A stretch of 14,366 nucleotides of DNA, from positions 1-14,366 of the forward strand of contig CAAGLL010000031.1 of NCBI GenBank assembly GCA_900770725.1. The letters run 5' to 3'. Positions within the stretch are counted from its first letter, which is position 1; every line of letters begins with the position of its first letter. Position numbers and translations under genes: made by a program. The notes beneath the pieces are model-generated. The model was not told where the DNA came from. It worked only from the letters and a program-made list of their open reading frames with translations, and did no database searches. This document shows, piece by piece, positions 1-5,336 of this stretch. The stretch is from an uncultured Succinivibrio sp. (lineage in GTDB: Bacteria > Pseudomonadota > Gammaproteobacteria > Enterobacterales > Succinivibrionaceae).

Positions 1-88
1 CTGTTTCAATGGATGAGAACCGACGTGTTTCAAACGTAAGAAAACACGTTACAGTAAGTGCGAATTTACAGGGTTTTACGGCGCTTTT
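1..88. other. AT-rich upstream region of the AraC-family pseudogene
   Basis: This stretch is clearly richer in A and T than the coding DNA that follows. It holds an 8-bp perfect inverted repeat, ACGTGTTT at 23-30 and AAACACGT at 42-49, with an 11-nt spacer. Reading frame 2 is open from a TGA at 14-16 into the regulator, but no ATG, GTG or TTG occurs in that frame before the TTG at 89. The true 5' end of the regulator is therefore unclear. No clear sigma-70 promoter was recognised. Confidence 0.4.
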
Positions 89-940
89 TTGATAAACTTC
101 GTGGCCCAGTCGGGCTACGACGTGATGAGCGCCAAGTACGGGCGCAAGCTGCACCTCTCAGAGGGCGACGTCTACATCGGCCAGCCCTACAGCGGCTACG
201 CGCTCAGGATTGGCGGGCACGGCGAGGTGGTGATGGTCGGCCTTCACATGAAGAAGGAGCTCTTCCTGCGCGATTACCTGGGCGTGCTCGCCCGCGACTC
301 CTCGATGTTCCACTTCTTCCTCGATCCGCAGACCGACCGCTTCTCCGACGAGTACATAAAGCTGCACTTCGACAAGGGCGATCCAGTCTGGGAGCTCATA
401 GGGCTGATGGCGCGCGAGTACGCCTCAAAGCGCGAGGGCACGCAGGACATGCTCCACGCGATGATGAGGGCGATGACGCTGATGCTCTCGCGCCGCCACC
501 GCGAGGGGCAGGAGGAGACGGTGCAGGGCGTGCCTCTGGAGGCGCAGATGGAGGCATGGATAGACTCGCACTCGGGCAGCGTGACGCTCGAGTCGCTCTC
601 CGCGCGCTTTGGCTACCACCCGGCCTATGTGTCCGCGTTCCTAAAGCAGAAGGCGGGCAGGGGCTTCAAGTAGATCCTGCTTGAAAAGCGCATGGAGAAG
701 GCGCGGATCCTGCTGCAAGGCACCGATCTCACGGTAGAGGAGATCTCGGACATGCTCGGCTACGGCAACCCCAGCAGCTTCTACAAGGCCTTCGCCCAGC
801 GCTTCAAGGCCTCGCCTGCAAGCGTGAGGGAGGAAAGGAGAAAGGAGGCGGGGGCAAATGGCGGCGCCGCGCCTGAGAGCGGCGCGGGCGTGCCGAGCGC
901 CCCGGCAGAGGGCTCTGCCGGGGCGGGGAGGGTGCGATAA
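89..940 (+). pseudogene. AraC-family transcriptional regulator, broken by an in-frame TAG
   Basis: One frame runs from TTG 89 to TAA 938-940 and is interrupted only by TAG at 671-673. The first part (194 codons) ends in the first AraC helix-turn-helix (VTLESLSARFGYHPAYVSAF). The second part resumes directly after the stop and holds the linker helix plus the second helix-turn-helix (LTVEEISDMLGYGNPSSFYK). Read through, it would be about 283 residues, normal for the family: an N-terminal sensor domain followed by a roughly 100-residue DNA-binding domain. One C-to-T change would turn a family-typical CAG into this TAG. Recoding of TAG is unlikely, because the alcohol dehydrogenase, one flavodoxin and rsuA in this window all end in TAG. 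The start is uncertain: TTG 89 has no good ribosome site, and ATG 125 is an alternative. The end is convergent with the alcohol dehydrogenase. A sequencing error remains possible. If real, only a protein without complete DNA-binding ability would be made. Confidence 0.8.
898..925. terminator. GC-rich hairpin between convergent genes
   Basis: There is a 13-bp perfect stem at 898-910 and 913-925 with a 2-nt GG centre, core CCCCGGCAGAG. It lies inside the last codons of the AraC-type frame, 23 nt before the stop of the convergent alcohol dehydrogenase. No T-run follows on either strand, so simple Rho-independent termination is not proven. Confidence 0.4.
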
Positions 941-947
941 AGGCGCC

Positions 948-2111
948 CTAGCGGTAGGACTCCTCGTAGATTGAAAGGTAGTCCTCATCGGATAGCGGCA
1001 GCGGATCGGCGGTGGTGTCGCCTCCGAGCACCTCGTGCACGCGCCTTGGGTAGAGCTTGAGCTCATCGCGCGTGATCCCCGCATCGCTCATCCTGAGGCT
1101 GCCGCAGCCCACCGCCTCGATGAGGCCGTGGAGCGCCGCCATGAAGTCCATGCCGGACTTGGCGTCCGCAACGCCCATGGCCCTGGCCATCTTCACCATT
1201 GGGAGCTCGGCGGCCTTCCTCTTTGCAAAGAAGCCGAAGTAGGCCTCCGAGATCATCACGAGCCCCTCGCCGTGGATGAGATCCTTGTGGAAGCCGCCCA
1301 TCACGTGCTCCATCGAGTGCTGCGAGGTGCAGAGCATGTAGAAACCCGCCAGCGTGTTGGCCAGGGCGACATTGGCGCGGGCCTCGCGATCTGAGCCGTC
1401 CTCATAGGCCCGCGGCAGGTACTTTGCGACAAGCTCGATGGCCTTTAACGCGAACATCTCCCCCACCGGGTTCTCCTTGGTGTTCACGACCGATTCTGCG
1501 GCGTGGAAGAAGGCGTCCATGCCCTGGCAGGCGGTGAACCTCGGGGGGACGCTTGCCATGAGATCGGGATCGACCACCGAGATCGCGGGGAACATCGACT
1601 CGTAGAAGATGTCGGTCTTCTCGCCGGTGTCGTCATTTGAGATCACCCCTGAGGGATCGACCTCCGATCCGGTGCCCGCCGAGGTGGTGATCGCAACGAG
1701 CGGCGCAGCCGGGTGGGGCGGGATCTGCTTGCCGCCCTGGCCCGACTGGCTGTAGTCCCAGATGTCGCCGTCGTTTGCCATCATGAGCGCGATGGCCTTG
1801 GCGCAGTCCATGGCCGAGCCGCCTCCAATGGCCGCGACGAAGTCGCAGCCGCTCTCCCGCGCAGCCTTCGCCCCGGCCATCACGCATCTGCGGTCGGGGT
1901 TTTGGCGGATCCCCTCGAACACCACGTGGTCGACCCCTGCAAGATCGAGCTCGTGCTCGAGGGTGGAAAGGTATCCGTGGCGCCTTGCCGAGCCGCCTGA
2001 CGATATGGCGATCAGCGCCTTGCGCCCGGGCAGCTTCTGCTCGTGGAGCGTCTTGAGCCTGCCTGAGCCGAATAACACCCTCGAGGGCATGAAGAAGTCA
2101 AATGATTGCAT
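948..2111 (-). CDS. Iron-containing (group III) alcohol dehydrogenase
   Basis: The predicted product is a 387-residue cytosolic NAD(P)-dependent oxidoreductase that interconverts alcohols and aldehydes or ketones; the substrate cannot be read from sequence. The length fits the family. The dinucleotide-binding motif GGGSAMD is at residues 96-102. The four expected metal ligands of this fold are visible: D199 and H203 (GMDAFFH), H269 (MEHVMGG) and H280 (LIHGEG). The frame stays open upstream to 2243, but AAAGGGG lies 6 nt before the ATG at 2111, and the MQSFDFFMPSRVLFG start matches the family N-terminus, so this start is preferred over the ATG two codons upstream. It follows an exported flavodoxin on the same strand, but a strong hairpin (2200-2239) sits between them, so it may depend on read-through or on an unseen promoter. 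It ends in TAG. Confidence 0.92.
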   Translation of the reverse strand: MQSFDFFMPSRVLFGSGRLKTLHEQKLPGRKALIAISSGGSARRHGYLSTLEHELDLAGVDHVVFEGIRQNPDRRCVMAGAKAARESGCDFVAAIGGGSAMDCAKAIALMMANDGDIWDYSQSGQGGKQIPPHPAAPLVAITTSAGTGSEVDPSGVISNDDTGEKTDIFYESMFPAISVVDPDLMASVPPRFTACQGMDAFFHAAESVVNTKENPVGEMFALKAIELVAKYLPRAYEDGSDREARANVALANTLAGFYMLCTSQHSMEHVMGGFHKDLIHGEGLVMISEAYFGFFAKRKAAELPMVKMARAMGVADAKSGMDFMAALHGLIEAVGCGSLRMSDAGITRDELKLYPRRVHEVLGGDTTADPLPLSDEDYLSIYEESYR

Positions 2112-2199
2112 GTGCATCCCCTTTGCAAATTGAAGTTTCCATGAAAATCCCTCTTGAGCCTTCGTCATCATGGATCGCTTTGCACGGGGGGAACAGAAA

Positions 2200-2239
2200 G
2201 CGCACCGCCGCGGCGCCTTACGGCGCGCGTGCGGTGCGC
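2200..2239 (-). terminator. Rho-independent terminator after the first flavodoxin
   Basis: The outer stem of 9 bp (2200-2208 with 2231-2239) encloses an inner stem GCGCC/GGCGC (2213-2217 with 2222-2226) around a TTAC loop. On the - strand it is followed directly by TTTCTGTT. It lies 21 nt past the stop of the flavodoxin that ends at 2260, as expected for its terminator, and upstream of the alcohol dehydrogenase. Confidence 0.7.
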
Positions 2240-2259
2240 TCATGCACGCCGGTGCGGCA

Positions 2260-2904
2260 TCAAGGCCGCGGGGCGTTTTGCGGAAGGGGCTGGTAGGCCA
2301 CGGCCTTCAAAGAGAGATGGCGCTCGCGCAGCCAGGTCCTGATGGCATCGGCGCTTGAAAGGGCGCTGTCTCCAGCGACGGCCAGGCACTCGGGGAACAC
2401 CTGGGCGTTGGGCTCGGCCTTCCTCAGGACCTTAACCATGGTGCTCGCGCCGCTGCCGTCGCTGGTGTTGAAGGCCACGAGGCTCTTTCCTGCAAAGTCA
2501 TAGCGGTCGAACATGGTGTAGAAGACCATGGGGTAGTCGTGCCACCAGACGGGGTTGCCGATGTAGATGGTGTCGTACCTTGAAAGATCGGGCAGAGGGT
2601 GCTTCATCTCAGGCCTTGCATTGTCCTTGTGCTCGTGGCGGGCGATCGCGCGCAATTGCGCGAGATCCGCCGCTTCATAGGGCTTTGCCGTCTCAAGCCT
2701 GTAGATGTCGGCGCCAAGCTCGTCCTTTATCACGTAGGCCACGAACTGGGTGCGCCCCATGTCGGAGGAGGGATGGGCTTCTGCGGATCTGGCGGGCCCC
2801 TGGGCTGAGTAGTAGATGACGAGGGCTTTTGCCTGGGCCTGGGCGGAGGCGAGGAGGGAGGCGGCTGCGAGCGCGGCTGCGGCGATGAGCTTTGAAATGG
2901 TCAT
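2260..2904 (-). CDS. Exported flavodoxin-like protein, copy 1
   Basis: This 214-residue protein has a Sec-type signal peptide (M-T-I-S-K, hydrophobic Ala-rich core to about residue 20, likely cleavage after AQA at 25; no twin arginine), so it should act in the periplasm. The mature part is a flavodoxin fold of the Flavodoxin_4 type: strand ALVIYYS (27-33), an enlarged phosphate-binding loop ending in GRTQ (50-53), an aromatic flavin-contact segment NPVWWHDYPMVFYTMF (117-132) and AFNTSDGSG (144-152). The family binds FMN and reduces small substrates, but the electron donor and substrate are unknown. It differs from the other two copies by a longer, Pro-containing tail (AYQPLPQNAPRP). It has its own promoter candidate (2962-2990) and a terminator, and stands apart from the copy 2/copy 3 unit. 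The alcohol dehydrogenase gene lies downstream. Confidence 0.88.
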   Translation of the reverse strand: MTISKLIAAAALAAASLLASAQAQAKALVIYYSAQGPARSAEAHPSSDMGRTQFVAYVIKDELGADIYRLETAKPYEAADLAQLRAIARHEHKDNARPEMKHPLPDLSRYDTIYIGNPVWWHDYPMVFYTMFDRYDFAGKSLVAFNTSDGSGASTMVKVLRKAEPNAQVFPECLAVAGDSALSSADAIRTWLRERHLSLKAVAYQPLPQNAPRP

Positions 2905-2961
2905 GGCCTTGTTTCCGTAGGACTTTGTTTGTTATGTCCATGTAGCTAGACTTGAGCGCGC

Positions 2962-2990
2962 AGTATTGCACTGGAAAATTTGTCTTACAA
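2962..2990 (-). promoter_or_regulatory. Sigma-70-like promoter for exported flavodoxin copy 1
   Basis: On the - strand, TTGTAA (2985-2990) lies 17 nt from AATACT (2962-2967). A TGC directly before the hexamer makes an extended -10. The gene starts about 57 nt further on. CACTGG (2969-2974) and CCAGTG (3000-3005) form an inverted repeat around the -35 box. Confidence 0.45.
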
Positions 2991-3083
2991 GTACAAAAAC
3001 CAGTGTTTTTTAAGATAGTTAGCGTATGCCGGAAACTTGGGGAGAAAAGCCCTTGGGGGAGGAGCCGGGGGCGATCGGAGAGA

Positions 3084-3106
3084 GCCTGCGCCTTCTGGGC
3101 GCAGGC
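3084..3106 (-). terminator. Hairpin after the flavodoxin copy 2/copy 3 unit
   Basis: There is a perfect 9-bp stem, GCCTGCGCC at 3084-3092 and GGCGCAGGC at 3098-3106, with a 5-nt loop. It begins 11 nt past the TAG of flavodoxin copy 2. On the - strand it is followed by TCTCTCC and not by a true T-run, so it is a likely but imperfect terminator. Confidence 0.5.
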
Positions 3107-3117
3107 GTTTGGGGATC

Positions 3118-3720
3118 CTACTTGGAAAGCAGATTGTGCGAGCTCAGCCACTCCTTGATCTCGGCCTCGCCCTCATGGGCGTCCGGGCCGCGCAGGTTCA
3201 GGCAGTCGTCGAGCACCTTGGCGTTGGGCTCGGCGCGCTTTAGGGTATTTACGAAGACGCCCGGGCCGCTGCCCTCGTTGGTGTTGAAGGCGACGAGCGT
3301 CTTTCCTGAGAAGTTGTACTGGTCGAACATGGTGTAGAAGACCATCGGGTAGTCGCTCCACCACACCGGCGCGCCGATGTAGACGGTGTCGTATTGCGCG
3401 AGATCGGGAAGAACTCCCTTCATCTCCGGGCGGGCGTTCGTCTGGCGCTCCTTATTGGCCTGCTCGACGAGCTCGTCGTACTCCTTGTACACGTAGGGCT
3501 TGGCTTTCTCCACCCGGAAGATGTCGCCGCCCACCGCGTCCTTGATCACGTAGGCGACGTACTGGGTGCGCCCCATGTCGGAGGATGGATGGGCGTCGGC
3601 GGCCTTCTCTGGCCCAAGCTGGGAGTAGTAGAGCACGAGCGCCTTGGCCAGCGCGCTCTCAGATGCCGCCATGGCTGCGGCCGCGAGCGCTGCGGCAGCG
3701 AGGATCTTTAAAAACTTCCT
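3118..3720 (-). pseudogene. Exported flavodoxin-like protein, copy 2, apparent loss of start codon
   Basis: The mature domain is intact: ALVLYYSQLG strand, enlarged loop ending GRTQ, PVWWSDYPMVFYTMF, AFNTNEGSG, and a single Cys in DDCLNL. It is very similar to copy 3. The first in-frame ATG (3670-3672) would begin in the middle of the signal peptide and has no ribosome site. Upstream of it the same frame encodes K-F-L-K-I-L and an Ala-rich core, exactly a signal-peptide start. The codon before that Lys (3718-3720) is AGG, 7 nt after a GGAGG at 3728-3732. One T-to-G change from ATG explains this. Counted from AGG the product has 200 residues, the same as copy 3. The next in-frame codon upstream boundary is the TAA of copy 3 (3733-3735), and no ATG, GTG or TTG lies between. 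Possible states are a silenced gene, weak non-standard initiation, or a sequencing error. The TAG at 3118-3120 ends the gene. Confidence 0.72.
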
Positions 3721-3732
3721 TCGTGAGCCTCC

Positions 3733-4335
3733 TTATCTTTCAAGCAGGGAGTGGGCGTTGAGCCAGGTCTTGACCGCGCCGTCGCAGCTCTTGGACTGGG
3801 AGCTTGAGATGTCCAGGCAGTCGTCGAGCACCTTGGCGTTGGGCTCGGCCTTCTTCAGGGTGCTGACCATGACGCCGGGGCCGCTGCCGCCGTTGGTGTT
3901 GAAGGCCACGAGGGTCTTGCCGCCGAAGTCATAGCGGTCGAGCATGGTGTAGAAGACCATCGGGTAGTCGCTCCACCACACCGGGGCGCCGATGTAGACG
4001 GTGTCGTAGGCTGAGAGATCGGGCAGATCGCCCTTCATCGCCGGGCGCGCGTTGGTCTGGCGCTCCTTCTTTGCAACCTCGGTCAGGGCCTTGTAGCCGT
4101 TGTCAGGGTAGGGCGTGGCGTTCTCCACCCTGAAGATGTCGCCGTCCACGGCGTCCTTGATGGCGTACGCGAGGTACTGGGTGTTGCCCATGTCAGCGGA
4201 GGGATGGGCGTCGGCGGCCGTCTCAGGCCCCAGCTGCGAGTAGTAGAGCACGAGCGCCCTGGCCGAGGCTGCCTGGCTTGCGGCCATCGCAGCGGCCGCG
4301 AATGCGGCGGCTGCGAGGAATTTGGTGATCTTCAT
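3733..4335 (-). CDS. Exported flavodoxin-like protein, copy 3
   Basis: This is a 200-residue protein with a Sec-type signal peptide (MKITKF, Ala-rich core, probable cleavage after ASA at about residue 25). The mature domain has the flavodoxin pattern ALVLYYSQLG (27-36), a loop ending GNTQ (50-53) that keeps the classical GNT of flavodoxin phosphate loops, APVWWSDYPMVFYTML (117-132) and AFNTNGGSG (144-152). FMN binding and reductase activity are inferred from the fold. It has two Cys in the mature part (C173 and C184), where the other copies have one, so an intramolecular disulfide is possible. The start is set by GGAGG at 4341-4345, 5 nt before ATG 4335; the upstream TTG lies inside that ribosome site. 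Its TAA overlaps the ribosome site of copy 2, so the two form one transcription unit. Confidence 0.9.
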   Translation of the reverse strand: MKITKFLAAAAFAAAAMAASQAASARALVLYYSQLGPETAADAHPSADMGNTQYLAYAIKDAVDGDIFRVENATPYPDNGYKALTEVAKKERQTNARPAMKGDLPDLSAYDTVYIGAPVWWSDYPMVFYTMLDRYDFGGKTLVAFNTNGGSGPGVMVSTLKKAEPNAKVLDDCLDISSSQSKSCDGAVKTWLNAHSLLER

Positions 4336-4402
4336 GAGTGCCTCCAAAAGGAATCGTCAGGGTGATGCTAGCTCTGGACCATAAGTGTTCCCAATGCCGC
4401 TT

Positions 4403-4420
4403 TTGCATGCATCCATGCAA
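4403..4420. promoter_or_regulatory. Palindromic operator candidate, TTGCATG-N4-CATGCAA
   Basis: There is a perfect 7-bp inverted repeat with a 4-nt spacer, TTGCATG at 4403-4409 and CATGCAA at 4414-4420. It lies between the promoter candidate and the start of flavodoxin copy 3, at about the expected transcription start. A repressor binding there would block the unit. The regulator is unknown. Confidence 0.4.
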
Positions 4421-4425
4421 GCAGT

Positions 4426-4454
4426 TTATGCTATGAAGGTATAAATTGCGTCAA
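4426..4454 (-). promoter_or_regulatory. Promoter candidate for the flavodoxin copy 3/copy 2 unit
   Basis: On the - strand, TTGACG (4449-4454) lies 17 nt from GCATAA (4426-4431). The -35 is good and the -10 is weak. It sits in the AT-rich part of the gap and about 90 nt before the start codon of copy 3. Confidence 0.35.
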
Positions 4455-4527
4455 AAATTTCAAAAAATGCATGAAACGATGCGGCGCGCGCGGGATCAGG
4501 GCAGAGGGCTCGCGGGGGCAAAGAGAG

Positions 4528-4549
4528 GGGCGCCCGCTGGAGGGCGCCC
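4528..4549. repeat. GGGCGCCC pair with hairpin potential
   Basis: The self-complementary octamer GGGCGCCC occurs at 4528-4535 and again at 4542-4549, separated by GCTGGA. The two copies can pair as an 8-bp stem. No T-run follows, and its role is unknown. Confidence 0.35.
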
Positions 4550-4758
4550 TGAAGGCTGTGCTGTCGGATATCGGGCGTCAACAAAAAGGAGAAAAAAGAC
4601 GCCGCTGAGCACCACCCAATGAGGCTATGCCTGATTTGAGTAAGCCTATGCTAACTCAAGATGGCGAAAATTTGCAAGCCCGTTGCGGCGATCTGCGCAA
4701 GAAAGTGAAATTCAAGCGGTTATTCTGATGCTGAAGGTAGGCCTTCATGGCATGGCAA

Positions 4759-4820
4759 CCCCCGCCGCGGAATTTCGCGGCGCAGGGGCTTGCTTGGGGT
4801 GCCCGCGCCAAGGGCGCGGG
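4759..4820 (-). terminator. Paired GC-rich hairpins past infA
   Basis: The first hairpin read from infA is an 8-bp perfect stem (4802-4809 with 4813-4820, loop AAG), starting 11 nt after the stop. The second has GCCGCG (4764-4769) with CGCGGC (4776-4781) around GAATTT, and is extended by CCCC/GGGG past a small bulge. Neither has a T-run on the - strand, so termination is an inference from position. Confidence 0.4.
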
Positions 4821-4830
4821 AGGCGCGCTC

Positions 4831-5049
4831 TTAACGGGAGCGGAAAGTGATGCGGCCCTTGGTCAGATCGTAGGGGGTGATCTGTACGGTGACCTTGTCG
4901 CCGGTGAGGATCCTGATGTAGTTCTTGCGCATCTTGCCGGAGATGTGGGCCATCACGATGTGGCCGTTGTCCAGCTGGACCTTGAACATGGTGTTGGGCA
5001 GGGTCTCCAGAACCACGCCCTGCATCTCAATGCTTTCTTCTTTAGCCAT
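4831..5049 (-). CDS. infA: Translation initiation factor IF-1
   Basis: This is a 72-residue, single OB-fold (S1-like) protein that binds the A site of the 30S subunit and helps IF-2 and IF-3 during initiation. The sequence follows the canonical bacterial IF-1 over its full length: MAKEESIEMQG start, ETLPNTMFKVQLDNGH, the highly conserved AHISGKMRKNYIRILTGDKV, and the TPYDLTKGRI end. The start at ATG 5049 is fixed by that match. The Shine-Dalgarno is weak. It is transcribed alone on the - strand and divergent from fabB. A perfect TATAAT at 5095-5100 and a hairpin with a T5 tail at 5061-5079 lie in its leader. Confidence 0.98.
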   Translation of the reverse strand: MAKEESIEMQGVVLETLPNTMFKVQLDNGHIVMAHISGKMRKNYIRILTGDKVTVQITPYDLTKGRITFRSR

Positions 5050-5060
5050 AGTAAACACAT

Positions 5061-5079
5061 AAAAAGGGCCGTCTGGCCC
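5061..5079 (-). terminator. Terminator-like hairpin in the infA leader
   Basis: Read on the - strand, GGGCC-AGAC-GGCCC (5066-5079) is followed at once by TTTTT, 11 nt before the infA start codon. The stem is only 5 bp but all G-C. No gene ends upstream of it on this strand, so if it works it would act as an attenuator of infA. Confidence 0.4.
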
Positions 5080-5094
5080 GAAAAAACCTTTGGC

Positions 5095-5100
5095 ATTATA
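5095..5100 (-). promoter_or_regulatory. Consensus -10 box for infA
   Basis: A perfect TATAAT on the - strand lies about 45 nt before infA. No good -35 hexamer is found 16-18 nt upstream. Initiation here would give a leader of roughly 40 nt that contains the hairpin at 5066-5079. Confidence 0.45.
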
Positions 5101-5244
5101 CATCAAAGGAAATTGGGAGCACGGGACGGAAAAGCGCCCAGGGCCCTTGGTTGGAAAGTGCGGCCAAAAGCTACTAACATACGCAAAAAGCCGATCCGAT
5201 CGCATGCCCAACTCTCTTTTTCAAGATCTTCATGGAGGCGGCGC

Positions 5245-5316
5245 ATGATGTGTGAGAATGTTGGTCGGATATGGGAATCTGCTGATGAAGGGGGCGGCCA
5301 GCCTCCTGCAATATAA
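5245..5316 (+). CDS. Possible 23-residue leader ORF before fabB
   Basis: The ORF begins with two ATG codons, 6 nt after a strong GGAGG (5234-5238), and ends at TAA 5314-5316, 20 nt before the fabB start. The product would be a 23-residue peptide (M-M-C-E-N-V start, Q-P-P-A-I end) with no recognisable domain. Codon use (GTT, GGT, ATA, TCT) is unlike the GC-ending codons of the neighbouring genes, which argues against a conserved protein. A regulatory leader or chance are both possible. Confidence 0.25.
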   Translation: MMCENVGRIWESADEGGGQPPAI

Positions 5317-5336
5317 GTACACAACGGGGTGGAACA

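Larger units (their letters stand above)
4336..4830. other. 495-nt gene-free region between flavodoxin copy 3 and infA
   Basis: No convincing gene is seen on either strand. It contains, in order, the ribosome site and a promoter candidate for flavodoxin copy 3 with a palindrome (4403-4454), a repeated GGGCGCCC pair able to form a hairpin (4528-4549), a lower-GC stretch with a 24-bp imperfect palindrome (4636-4659), and two GC-rich hairpins past infA (4759-4820). The + strand AAAAAGGAG near 4580-4590 has no start codon behind it. Confidence 0.5.

Noticed and set aside
671..673. TAG recoded as an amino acid in this organism
   Set aside because: Alcohol dehydrogenase, flavodoxin copy 2 and rsuA all end properly at TAG, so it acts as a normal stop here.
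2112..2243. Upstream extension of the alcohol dehydrogenase by 44 codons
   Set aside because: The added residues are basic and Cys-containing with no family match, while ATG 2111 has a ribosome site at ideal spacing and opens the conserved N-terminus.
3118..3672. ATG 3670-3672 as the normal start of flavodoxin copy 2
   Set aside because: It would begin in the middle of the signal-peptide core, has no ribosome site, and leaves an unused GGAGG 55 nt upstream.
4747..5316. 189-codon + strand frame across infA
   Set aside because: It is antisense to infA over most of its length and its product has no recognisable pattern; only its last 23 codons are discussed as a separate short ORF.
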